64,000 nucleotides of DNA. Source: Rhizobium sp. BK399. Lineage in GTDB: Bacteria; Pseudomonadota; Alphaproteobacteria; Rhizobiales; Rhizobiaceae. A model generated the notes under the pieces. That model ran no database searches. It had not been told where the DNA came from and was given only the letters and a program-made list of their open reading frames with translations. Position numbers and translations under genes: made by a program. Positions 50,156 to 58,469 of this stretch are shown here, in pieces; position 1 is the stretch's first letter; each line of letters opens with the position of its first letter. The stretch lies in contig NZ_JACIAH010000011.1 in assembly GCF_014194695.1 (NCBI RefSeq), positions 115,946 to 179,945 of the forward strand, read 5' to 3'.

Positions 50156-50344
50156 CTAATCTCGGCCGTCCGCCTGCTTGATCTCTTGCCAATGCGGATA
50201 GTGCTCAGCACACCACCATCGCGTTTCGCCGCTCTTCGACGATGTGTGCCCGAAGCCTCCCCATTTCCCGCATCCGGCAACACAGCAGTAGTGGTTTATA
50301 TGGATGTTGGCGCCGGGCGCATTCGAGTGGTTTTCAATGCTCAT
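50156..50344 (-). CDS. Small putative zinc-binding protein (62 aa)
   Basis: The 62-aa product has two conserved-looking Cys/His pairs, C21-x3-C25 (CCVAGCGKWG) and C45-x2-H48 (WWCAEHYPHW), plus His33. This is a possible zinc ribbon of the kind seen in phage and accessory proteins. No domain is named. The ribosome site is weak. It is divergent from the glycosyltransferase cassette. Confidence 0.55.
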   Translation of the reverse strand: MSIENHSNAPGANIHINHYCCVAGCGKWGGFGHTSSKSGETRWWCAEHYPHWQEIKQADGRD

Positions 50345-50623
50345 CGCGAAGGATTCCCACTGTCCTCGTCAGCTTCAGGTGTGCGGCACCTCAGTCTACA
50401 CTACTTAAATATCAAGTAAAAAAGCATGTATGGCGAGATAGTTGCCCGGCGAGCTGGCGGCCGCAAGTGCGCGTCATTGTTCCACTTCGCCGTGGAAATG
50501 TTGCAACTTCTCTTCCCAAAGTCCCCGCTGCTCGCCAAAGATTGCTATTGCCGCAATCGACCTCCGTAAGAGAAAAAGGGCATTCCGGCGCGTACGCGGT
50601 ATTGACGTCGTCAGCGTGTTAGT

Positions 50624-51688
50624 ATGGACAAGAACACTACGTCTGGCTCGCAGTACCATCCTCTCAAAACCGAAATTAGTCGCGGAATGATCACAGAAAG
50701 AAAGCAAGAAACCAAATCGGTCGAATCAAGCAGCCGTGAAGCGCCAAGCTTCCGCGCGCGTGTCGCCGTTGTCATCCCTTGCTATAATGAAGAGGTCACG
50801 ATTGGAGCGGTCGTCCGCGATTTTCGCGTGGCACTTCCCGACGCAACGATCTACGTCTTTGATAACAATTCTTCTGACCGGACGATCGCCTGGGCGCGGG
50901 AGGCAGGCGCAATTGTCAACACTGTCCGTGAGCGAGGCAAAGGCAATGTCATCAGGCGCATGTTTGCCGATGTGGAAGCGGACGTCTATCTGCTCATTGA
51001 CGGGGACGGGACATACGATGCGAGCGCCGCACCAATTCTGATTGAGGAAATGTTGGCGCATGGCTTGGACATGGTAGTGGCTAGCCGAACTTCCACAGAG
51101 CGGGAGGCATATCGGCCCGGACACAGGTTTGGAAACTGGCTCTTGACCGCTTGCGTAATGATGATTTTTGGACGGTCTTTGACTGATATGCTTTCGGGTT
51201 ATCGGGTGTTCTCGCGGCGCTTTGTTAAGTCGTTCCCTGCCCACGCCTCCGGCTTTGAGACCGAAACGGAATTGACAGTACACGCTTATGAACTCCGGAT
51301 GCCAGTGTCAGAGGTAAAGACCGTCTACCGGTCGCGCCCCCCGGGCTCGTCAAGCAAGCTTAATACATATCGTGATGGACTGCGGATTCTTCTGACAATA
51401 TTCCGTCTTTTCAAGGCCGAGAAGCCGCTCGTATTCTTTGCAATAGGATTTCTATTCTGCGCTGCTGCCTCGGTGATACTCGCACTTCCTCTTCTGGCAA
51501 CTTATTTGGAAACAGGCCTTGTTCCTCGCATCCCGACTGCTGTGCTGGCGGCATCACTCATGCTATTCGGTGCGCTGCTCTTAACATGTGGCATCGTATT
51601 GAACACCGTTACGAGAGGCCGCATGGAAATAAAGCGCCTTGCCTATCTCGCTGTGCCAGGGCTTTGGCGCTCAGGTACTCATGGCTGA
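50624..51688 (+). CDS. Family 2 glycosyltransferase, GtrB-like
   Basis: The 354-aa product has a GT-A domain with VAVVIPCYNEEVTIG and the DxD-like LLIDGDGTYDA, then two C-terminal membrane helices (about 270-300 and 310-335). This is the layout of polyprenyl-phosphate hexosyltransferases such as GtrB, which load glucose or another sugar on undecaprenyl phosphate. No good ribosome site is seen at ATG 50624; ATG 50687 is an alternative. It overlaps the gtrA-like gene by 8 bp. Base composition looks less GC-rich than in neighbouring genes. Confidence 0.88.
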   Translation: MDKNTTSGSQYHPLKTEISRGMITERKQETKSVESSSREAPSFRARVAVVIPCYNEEVTIGAVVRDFRVALPDATIYVFDNNSSDRTIAWAREAGAIVNTVRERGKGNVIRRMFADVEADVYLLIDGDGTYDASAAPILIEEMLAHGLDMVVASRTSTEREAYRPGHRFGNWLLTACVMMIFGRSLTDMLSGYRVFSRRFVKSFPAHASGFETETELTVHAYELRMPVSEVKTVYRSRPPGSSSKLNTYRDGLRILLTIFRLFKAEKPLVFFAIGFLFCAAASVILALPLLATYLETGLVPRIPTAVLAASLMLFGALLLTCGIVLNTVTRGRMEIKRLAYLAVPGLWRSGTHG

Positions 51689-52094
51689 ACTGCCTAGACA
51701 GATACTGAGCTTCGCTGTCGCGGGCATCGTCGGTTTTGCGGTTGATCTGGGTGTCTTGCTGCTCGCCGTGCACTGCGGCTTAGGGTTCTTTTTGGGCCGA
51801 TCAATCTCGTTCCTCGCTGCGGTACTCGCAACTTGGCAAATCAACCGGCACTTTACTTTTGAGCGCGGGCCCGATCAGGAAGTTCAAAAGGAGTGGTGGC
51901 GGTATTTCGCCACCATGTTACTGGGCGGATTCTTCAACTACGTGGTTTACAGCTTAATCGTCTTGTCATTTCCGAAGCTCTGGTTGTTGCCCGCAATTGC
52001 GGTAGCCGGCGGCTCTCTCGCTGGCATGAGTTTTAATTTCGTAGGTGCGAAATTGTGGGTATTCAAACCAGATCTGGTACGGTCGCCGAAATGA
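51681..52094 (+). CDS. GtrA-family membrane protein
   Basis: A 137-aa protein with four membrane helices and the GtrA motif FAVAGIVGFAVDLGVLLL, then TWQINRHFTFER and FVGAKLWVFK at the end. GtrA is thought to flip the lipid-linked sugar made by GtrB across the inner membrane. It overlaps both neighbours (ATGA with the next gene), so the three are one translational unit. Confidence 0.9.
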   Translation: MAELPRQILSFAVAGIVGFAVDLGVLLLAVHCGLGFFLGRSISFLAAVLATWQINRHFTFERGPDQEVQKEWWRYFATMLLGGFFNYVVYSLIVLSFPKLWLLPAIAVAGGSLAGMSFNFVGAKLWVFKPDLVRSPK

Positions 52095-53923
52095 GGGTGT
52101 CAAAAGCTGAGAGGCGAACGGCACTGCTCAATAAACCGCAGGCGCCGTTAGTGGCCGCCATCATCGTTCCGCTATTATTCGGCTTCTACTCGGTGATCCT
52201 GGGTGCGGATGCAAACTGGGACCTCTACAACTATCACGTCTATGCGCCGTTCGCGTTGATGAATGGCAAGGTGTCAATCGACCTGGCACCTGCTGGATTT
52301 CAGGGATATTTCAATCCGACACTAGACCTCTTCCCATATCTTCTCAACCGAACGCTGCCTCCCGCAATGTCAGGCTTCTTGCAAGGGATGCTGCACGGCA
52401 TGACTTTCGTCTTGGTTATGGGTATTGCGTCCGTAGTCCTTCCGGAAAGGCCCATTGAGGATCGATACCGTCTGCCGATCCTGCTTGCGCTTTCGGGGTG
52501 CCTCACCGCGGTCTTTTTGTCTGAAGTTGGCAATTCCATGGGAGACAACACGACCGCACTCTTCATTCTCGGTTCAGTCTCTATCATCGTTTCAAATTGG
52601 TCGACTCTCCGAAGTTGCAACATGGCGGCGGCGATGCTCCTTGTGACCGCTGGCTTGTTGGCTGGCCTCAGCATGGGGCTGAAGCTGACAAATGTCGTCC
52701 CTGCGTTTTCGATCTGTGTCGCCTTATTGTTCTGCGGCCGTGGTACCTTGCCCCTGCGATTGTGGTTGTCGATTGGTTTCGGCGTCGCTGCAATAATTGG
52801 CTTCGCCATAACGGGTGCCCACTGGATGATACGGTTGGCACAAGAATTCGGTAATCCGCTCTTTCCACAATTCAGCAACGTCTTTCCGCACCCGCTTGTT
52901 GCGCCAGTCGGCGTCGCCGACATGCGTTGGCGCCCGCAAGGCCTCCTCGAGACGTTTTTTTGGCCGTTCATTTTCTCCGTAAACCCTCGCAGAGTTGGCG
53001 AGCTACCTCTTAGGCAAATCATCTGGCCCATCGTCTATGTGACGTTCTGGATCTGGACGCTGCGAAAGCTCTGGGCTCGCTACCTTGGTGCCGCGACGCC
53101 CACCCTTAGACCCGAGGCATCGTTCCTGCTACTCTTCATCGCGACAGCTTATCTGCTGTGGATGCAATTCTTTAGCATCTCCAGATACATGGTGTCGTTT
53201 GAAGTCCTTTTGCCGCTCGCGTTGTTCATCCTTCTGACGCAGCTGCGTCCCTATACATATGCCCGTCGCACAGCCAAATGGTTGTTGGTCGCCGCGGCCG
53301 CGGTTGTTCTGACGGCCGGAGCTCGTACCTGGGGCCATGAGGGATGGGGGGACCCGCTATACCACGCAGAAGCCCCAGCGCTGCCTGATCCCACTCACGC
53401 GACCGTTCTCCTCGCAAGCGCCCAAAAACCGCTGGGTTGGCTGGTCAGTCTTTTTCACCCTGAGATCGCCTTTGTCGGCCTGGCGACGGCTTTTCCCGCG
53501 ACTCCAGCCTACAACGAAAAGGCCCAGGAGATTGCACGGGTACGCGGCGGCCCGATCTTTGTAATCACGGACGGTGAAGATAACACCCGTGCCTCCGATA
53601 TGGCCTTTTACGATGACCTTGCACGTCGGACAAAGTTGACTGCGAGCCCAAAGGGCTGCGGCTTTCTCCGGTCCATCGTCTCGCAGTTGCGCCTGCGGGC
53701 AGATGTTGTCGGCTCGGAGGCCGACGATGCCGCGTGCCGCCTTGACGTGCCGCAATCGAGGAAGGTCGATGTGAGCGCCTCGGAGCGGGCACGGCGCGAG
53801 CAGGCTGGTCAGATCGTTGCGCAGGCAGGATTCACCCTGGATCCCGAGAGTTGCACCGTGTTCACGGCGGGGATCGGCAGCGGTTCGCATCGATACCAGT
53901 TGTGCAGGGCGACGATACCCTGA
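52091..53923 (+). CDS. Large membrane protein, probable GT-C glycosyltransferase
   Basis: The 610-aa product has around ten or more membrane helices in the first 430 residues and a soluble C-terminal region of about 170 residues. The first periplasmic loop carries acidic residues in DANWDLYNYHVYAPFALMNG, typical of GT-C enzymes that use lipid-linked sugars. With GtrB- and GtrA-like partners it fits the third, specificity-giving subunit of a Gtr cassette that decorates LPS or another glycan. The acceptor is unknown. The C-terminal domain resembles nothing I know. Confidence 0.75.
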   Translation: MRVSKAERRTALLNKPQAPLVAAIIVPLLFGFYSVILGADANWDLYNYHVYAPFALMNGKVSIDLAPAGFQGYFNPTLDLFPYLLNRTLPPAMSGFLQGMLHGMTFVLVMGIASVVLPERPIEDRYRLPILLALSGCLTAVFLSEVGNSMGDNTTALFILGSVSIIVSNWSTLRSCNMAAAMLLVTAGLLAGLSMGLKLTNVVPAFSICVALLFCGRGTLPLRLWLSIGFGVAAIIGFAITGAHWMIRLAQEFGNPLFPQFSNVFPHPLVAPVGVADMRWRPQGLLETFFWPFIFSVNPRRVGELPLRQIIWPIVYVTFWIWTLRKLWARYLGAATPTLRPEASFLLLFIATAYLLWMQFFSISRYMVSFEVLLPLALFILLTQLRPYTYARRTAKWLLVAAAAVVLTAGARTWGHEGWGDPLYHAEAPALPDPTHATVLLASAQKPLGWLVSLFHPEIAFVGLATAFPATPAYNEKAQEIARVRGGPIFVITDGEDNTRASDMAFYDDLARRTKLTASPKGCGFLRSIVSQLRLRADVVGSEADDAACRLDVPQSRKVDVSASERARREQAGQIVAQAGFTLDPESCTVFTAGIGSGSHRYQLCRATIP

Positions 53924-54304
53924 TCTCCGGCTCGTCTCTCGGAGTTGGTTAACTGTGATTCTCTGTTGGTCGACCAGCGGCCAACGGAACTGTGTTGATC
54001 CCTTGGCGAAAATCACTGCAAATATTATCAATCGTTGCCCGGATCGTGATTGAACGTGCGTTGAAGCACGCCTAACCGCCCCACTCACACCGTGCCCGCC
54101 ATCGGACGTTTGAGCTCAATGCGAAAAGTGTTGCTGCATAAGCGGGGCGCGGTCCTGCGAGGGACGCTCTTCATATCGGAAACTAAAATCCCCCAACTGG
54201 TCCTCTTCCTCAGTGTCGCGAACTGGGGCAGAAGGTGGGCTCGCCCGATGAATATTGGAGCGGTAGATTGTCCCCCACATAATTCACCATGCGAGGAGAC
54301 ACAA
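53924..54304. other. 381-bp region between the cassette and lipoprotein copy 2
   Basis: No supported ORF. There are short hairpins (CTCCG...CGGAG just after the 52091-53923 gene; CGTGC...GCACG near 54060), neither with a T-tract. The last 50 bp resemble the leader of lipoprotein copy 1. Confidence 0.5.
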
Positions 54305-54487
54305 ATGAGCAAATTTCGGACTCTCGTAGTGGCCGGCGTGTTGATCGGGCTGGCCGCGCTTGCTGCGGCTTGTACGACCCAGCAAAATTCAAATCACGCT
54401 GATTTCCAATACCAACCGCGGCATTCCGTGAATCCCGCCTGCAACCATGGCTTCAGACCGACCAACGCGCTCTCTTGCGCCTACTGA
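54305..54487 (+). CDS. Small lipoprotein, copy 2 (60 aa)
   Basis: A 60-aa protein, paralogue of the one at 49942-50124: signal segment MSKFRTLVVAGVLIGLAALA, lipidation-like cysteine at 23 (AAAC), and tail ACNHGFRPTNALSCAY. GAGGAGA lies ahead of the ATG. The two copies bracket the three-gene glycosyltransferase cassette, about 4.2 kb apart. Function unknown. Confidence 0.75.
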   Translation: MSKFRTLVVAGVLIGLAALAAACTTQQNSNHADFQYQPRHSVNPACNHGFRPTNALSCAY

Positions 54488-54841
54488 CGAGCGAGGACTC
54501 GGCTCTTGTTCCTGCCATTACCAAAAGGAGCCCCGTATGGTCACTAGCGTGGCCGGAGTTGGAGATCCGCTGGCCCACTTGTCCATTGCCATCGCCTTAG
54601 CACAAGTTTGTCTCTCGTCGACTTCGGGATGGCGGCGTCGGCCACTGCTGAGAGATGAAGGGCGGGCTTTTGCCGAACCAGCACTTCAACTCCAACGCAA
54701 ACGTCGCGCTGGCTGTCACAAGGGGCGAGTATCGCTATCCAATCAGCAGCCATCATTGGCTTGTGTGCCGCCGGTGTCTCAGCGGCCATTCTCAGGTGCG
54801 GCAAGGAGATAGTATGAAAAACGCAATTAAATCAATATGAT
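54488..54841. other. 354 bp on the 3' side of tRNA-Ser, no secure gene
   Basis: There is a frame from ATG 54537 to 54812 with a fair AAGGAG site, encoding about 91 residues of low-quality, Arg/Ser-rich sequence. Another frame, 54655-54840, encodes 61 residues ending next to the tRNA. Neither resembles a known protein. The region may be a decayed remnant beside the tRNA 3' end. Confidence 0.4.
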
Positions 54842-54931
54842 TGGCGGAAGAGGTGGGATTCGAACCCACGGTACGGTTTCCCGCACGCCGGTTTTCAAGA
54901 CCGGTTCCTTAAACCACTCGGACACTCTTCC
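54842..54931 (-). tRNA. tRNA-Ser (anticodon UGA)
   Basis: 90 nt on the minus strand. The acceptor stem GGAAGAG pairs with CTCTTCC, followed by discriminator G and encoded CCA. The anticodon arm CCGGTCTTGAAAACCGG gives anticodon TGA. The long variable arm (GTGCGGGAAACCGTAC) is that of a class II serine tRNA. The T arm reads GTGGGTTCGAATCCCAC. The 3' end points to the glycosyltransferase cassette. Confidence 0.96.
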
Positions 54932-55297
54932 ATGCAGTCGATTGAATGCCGTTTTTGAAACCGGCGCTTCCGCTGCGTCGCCTGTCGCGGTCAACGCAGG
55001 CATGGAGCGTTTAAAGCCGTTCGCTGACAGCGTCAACTGGTTCTAACGGCGTAGAGTTCGTAGTGGAAGGAGCTTTGCGCCTGGTGCGTCAGCCGTGAAG
55101 CGCGCATTATCCGGAGTCTTAAATTAGTGATTTGTTAACCATATTAATTAGAATTATTCCTATCTTGGCGAAATGCTTCGCAAAATTGCCATGAAAGCCG
55201 CATGATTAAAGTCTCGTTAGGTTGGTGGGATTAGGGGTGTCTGACCCAGATCGGGGCAGATTTCTTAACCATAACGGTCTTGAGCGGCGTGGGACAT
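54932..55297. other. 366-bp region upstream of rlpA, with promoter elements
   Basis: No gene seen. It holds the promoter side of the tRNA, an AT-rich block at 55117-55165 with a CtrA-like site, and a second TTAACCAT at 55265-55272 just upstream of rlpA. Confidence 0.5.
55124..55140 (+). promoter_or_regulatory. CtrA-like site upstream of rlpA
   Basis: TTAG-TGATTTG-TTAACC matches the CtrA consensus TTAA-N7-TTAAC with one mismatch. A separate half-site TTAACCAT lies at 55265-55272. CtrA controls cell-cycle and envelope genes in alphaproteobacteria; a septal protein is a fitting target. The element is 158 bp from the start codon. Confidence 0.4.
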
Positions 55298-56401
55298 ATG
55301 AGACGAGATTGCGGGGCGGCGTCATTCGCAACAGGAATGCGATGGGTTGGGCTATCGCTGATCTGTGCGACGGTTACGGCTTGTGGCACCGCGCCGACAC
55401 CGACAAAACGCACGCACGGCAAGGAATATTTTTCCGAGAAGGAATACGGCGTCAAGGCCAGTCCGCGCGTTGCCACCGGGAACAATATCCCGAAGGGCGG
55501 CGGCCGCTATATGGTTGGAGACCCCTATGTCGTGAAGGGCAAGTGGTATTATCCGAAGGAAGATTTCGCCTATAACAAGGTCGGCATCGCGTCCTGGTAC
55601 GGCTCGGCCTTCCATGGTCGCCTTACGGCAAACGGTGAAGTCTACGACCAGATGCACCTTTCCGCCGCACATCCGACATTTCCCTTGCCGAGCTATGCGC
55701 GCGTGACGAACACGGAAAACGGTGCGTCCGTCATCGTGCGTGTCAACGACCGTGGTCCGTATCACGAAGGGCGCATTATCGACCTGTCCAATAAGACCGC
55801 TGATATGCTCGATCTGCAGCATAGTGGCACCGGAAACGTCCGCGTTCAGTATGTTGGTCGTGCCCGCATGGATGGCCACGACATGCCTTATCTGATGGCC
55901 TCCTATGTGCCGAAGGGCAGCCGCATTCCAGGGATCAATCCCGGCGGCGGACAGATCGCCAGTGGCGTCATGGTCGCCTCCAACAGCAAGCGCATAACGG
56001 CAGATCAGCTGCAAGGCGTTGGCGGTTTCACGCCCGAACCAGAAAATGTGCCCGTGCCGGTCTCGGCGACGTCTTATGCCGGCTCGACCCCCAGTGCCCG
56101 CTACAACGCTGCGCCTATTCCGACGCCAATGCCGTCGCCGTCTTTCGGTGGCGTCGCTCCCTTGGCGGAGCCAGGGGCCGGGCCGGTGGTTGTCCTGCCG
56201 GAGTTTGGACCCTTCCCATACGAGCGTCCCAACGGCGGCTCGCTGGGTTCTCTCGCAATGGGGTATCAGGACGAGGGCGCAAAGACCGTGACCGTCGAGC
56301 TCGCCTTCGATGCGGTGATGGTTCGCAACGATGGGCTGACGCCGGATTCCATCCTTGCATCCTTCAAGCGGCAGAAGCCGACGGCCGTATCCGGTAAGTG
56401 A
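55298..56401 (+). CDS. rlpA: RlpA-family septal ring lytic transglycosylase lipoprotein
   Basis: The 367-aa product has a lipobox VTAC29 after a signal peptide and a double-psi beta-barrel domain (about 105-200) with GIASWYGSAFHGRLTANGE and VRVNDRGPYHEGRIIDLS, including the catalytic acid. A long Pro/Ser-rich tail follows; no SPOR domain is evident. RlpA cleaves peptidoglycan lacking stem peptides at the septum. ATG 55298 is chosen; GTG 55289 and TTG 55280 are in frame. Confidence 0.9.
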   Translation: MRRDCGAASFATGMRWVGLSLICATVTACGTAPTPTKRTHGKEYFSEKEYGVKASPRVATGNNIPKGGGRYMVGDPYVVKGKWYYPKEDFAYNKVGIASWYGSAFHGRLTANGEVYDQMHLSAAHPTFPLPSYARVTNTENGASVIVRVNDRGPYHEGRIIDLSNKTADMLDLQHSGTGNVRVQYVGRARMDGHDMPYLMASYVPKGSRIPGINPGGGQIASGVMVASNSKRITADQLQGVGGFTPEPENVPVPVSATSYAGSTPSARYNAAPIPTPMPSPSFGGVAPLAEPGAGPVVVLPEFGPFPYERPNGGSLGSLAMGYQDEGAKTVTVELAFDAVMVRNDGLTPDSILASFKRQKPTAVSGK

Positions 56402-56458
56402 CAGACGCCGTTGCGTTGCGGTCGGTCCGCCATTAGCATCTTCAAAGTCGCCCGAGCT

Positions 56459-57667
56459 ATGGGGTTTTCGGTGTTGAAGCGTCTTGCTCGCCTCTGTGTT
56501 TGTATCGTGCCTTTTGCAACAGCCGCCGTTGCCGCAAGCGGTGACACCAACGCATCCTTTGTCACCAAGGCTGCGCAAGCCTATATGATCGAAGGATCCA
56601 CCGGCACGGTGCTTCTTGCCAAGAACGAGAACCAGACTTTCTCGCCGGCGTCGCTGGCGAAGCTGATGACGATGGATCTCGTCTTTGACGCGCTCGCGCA
56701 GAACCAGATCACCCTCGATACGCAATATCCCGTTTCCGAGTATGCTTGGCGAACCGGGGGTGCGCCATCGCGCACGGCAACGATGTTTGCTGCCCTCAAA
56801 TCGAATGTCCGCGTCGAGGATCTGGTCAAGGGCATCGCCATTCAGGGCGCTAACGACAGCTGCATCATTCTCGCTGAAGGAATGAGTGGCGGCGAACCCG
56901 CCTTTGCCGCCGCCATGACCCGGCGGGCTAAGACCCTCGGCATGGAGCGGTCCATCTTCGGCAATTCGACCGGACTGCCCGATAGCAAGAGCAAGACGAC
57001 CGCGCTCGACATGGTGACGCTGGCTGCGGAATTACAGAAGTCCTATCCGAACCTTTATCCCTATTTCGCTCAGCCGGATTTTGAGTGGAACAGGATTTTT
57101 CAGCGCAACCGCAATCCCTTGCTTGGTTTCGGCATGGGGGTCGATGGTCTGGCGACCGGCTTTGCCGAGGGCGAGGGGTATTCGATCGTCGCCTCGGCAG
57201 AGCGCGACGGCAGGAGGTTGTTCATGGCCCTTGGCGGCATCGCCTCCGACAAGGAACGCACGGAGGAAGCGAAGCGAGTGCTCGAATGGGGGCTGACCGC
57301 ATTCGAAAGCCGCCAGATTTTTGCAGATGCGGAGATAATTGGCCAGGCAAGCGTTTATGGAGGAACGTCGCGTAGCGTCGACCTCGTCGCAAAGGCTCCT
57401 GTGAGTGTCTATATACCAATCAACAATCCCGAGCGGTTGTCGGCGCGCATCGTTTACCGCTGGCCTTTAATGGCGCCGGTGGAGGCCGGGCATGAAATTG
57501 GGACGCTTCGCATCTCAGCGGGAGCCCGCCTGCTGCGTGAGGTGCCGCTCTATACGAAAGAGACAGTGGCAGTGGGCTCTTTGAGCAGCCGCGCCGTCGA
57601 TGCTCTCATGGAACTCGCCGAAACGCTGCTGTTCTCTTGGCTGTGGGACAAGCCCGAACCCACGTGA
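56459..57667 (+). CDS. D-alanyl-D-alanine carboxypeptidase-like protein (DacF family, motifs incomplete)
   Basis: The 402-aa product has a signal peptide (to about residue 27), a penicillin-binding-protein domain and a C-terminal beta-domain. Motif 1 S65-L-A-K68 is intact. The second motif, normally SxN, reads G130-A-N132, and the third, normally KTG, reads A232-T-G234 (VDGLATGF). Either the enzyme works with altered residues or it is a non-catalytic peptidoglycan-binding paralogue. It follows rlpA by 57 bp, which is consistent with wall remodelling. Confidence 0.85.
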   Translation: MGFSVLKRLARLCVCIVPFATAAVAASGDTNASFVTKAAQAYMIEGSTGTVLLAKNENQTFSPASLAKLMTMDLVFDALAQNQITLDTQYPVSEYAWRTGGAPSRTATMFAALKSNVRVEDLVKGIAIQGANDSCIILAEGMSGGEPAFAAAMTRRAKTLGMERSIFGNSTGLPDSKSKTTALDMVTLAAELQKSYPNLYPYFAQPDFEWNRIFQRNRNPLLGFGMGVDGLATGFAEGEGYSIVASAERDGRRLFMALGGIASDKERTEEAKRVLEWGLTAFESRQIFADAEIIGQASVYGGTSRSVDLVAKAPVSVYIPINNPERLSARIVYRWPLMAPVEAGHEIGTLRISAGARLLREVPLYTKETVAVGSLSSRAVDALMELAETLLFSWLWDKPEPT

Positions 57668-57785
57668 TCGCCATATTCGCCCTTCAGGGTGGGAGTTATT
57701 GTCGTCGGGCGGTTCCGTTTTTCGCTGCCTTTCGCTAGATGTACGGCAGTGGTGCGGACGAGCGCCGTAATGCAGGAAGTAGTCA

Positions 57786-58469
57786 TTGCCATCCAGTCGT
57801 GGATTGTTCGTAACGTTTGAGGGCGGGGAGGGCGCGGGAAAATCGACCCAAATCCGTCGCCTTGCCGAGGCTCTGCGTGCCCGCGGCCATGACGTGCTGC
57901 TGACGCGGGAACCGGGCGGCTCGCCGGGTGCGGAAGCCGTCCGTCATGTGCTTTTGTCGGGTGCAGCGGAAGCGTTCGGAACACGCATGGAAGCGATCCT
58001 TTTTGCAGCTGCGCGCAATGATCACGTTGAGGAAATCATCCGACCCGCGCTTGCGGGCGGAAAGGTCGTCCTTTGCGATCGTTTCATGGATTCTTCTCGC
58101 GTCTACCAAGGCGTGACCGGCAATCTGGAGTCGGAATTCATCGAGGCGCTGCAGCGCGTGGCGGTGAATGGGATCGTGCCGGATTGCACGCTTGTTCTCG
58201 ATCTGCCGGCCGAGGCCGGCTTGGAGCGTGCCCGCAGGCGGGGGGTGGCGATCGACCTAAGCCCGGATCGTTTCGAGAAGGAAGAGCTCGAGACCCACGA
58301 GAAGCGCCGGGAAGCCTTTCTCGATATAGCCGCCCGCGAGCCAGGCCGTTGCAGCGTGATCGACGCAATGCAGACTGAAGAGGCCATCGCGGCAGAGATT
58401 CTGGAGATCGTCTGGCAGGGTCTGCAGCACCCGGCGGCGGCGAAGGTGACGGAAGCAGCGCATGAGTGA
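57786..58469 (+). CDS. tmk: Thymidylate kinase
   Basis: Tmk phosphorylates dTMP to dTDP. The 227-aa protein has the P-loop FEGGEGAGKST (13-21), the DR motif LCDRFMDSS and a LID region EAGLERARRRG. It starts with TTG 57786 behind AGGAAG. It overlaps holB by 8 bp, the common tmk-holB pairing. Confidence 0.96.
   Translation: MPSSRGLFVTFEGGEGAGKSTQIRRLAEALRARGHDVLLTREPGGSPGAEAVRHVLLSGAAEAFGTRMEAILFAAARNDHVEEIIRPALAGGKVVLCDRFMDSSRVYQGVTGNLESEFIEALQRVAVNGIVPDCTLVLDLPAEAGLERARRRGVAIDLSPDRFEKEELETHEKRREAFLDIAAREPGRCSVIDAMQTEEAIAAEILEIVWQGLQHPAAAKVTEAAHE

Noticed and set aside
50444..50580. A 47-codon frame (MYGEIVARRAGG...) upstream of the GT2 gene
   Set aside because: No ribosome site and unremarkable composition; probably chance.
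54055..54075. Hairpin CGTGC...GCACG after the cassette, considered as a terminator
   Set aside because: Five base pairs without a T-tract is too weak to call.
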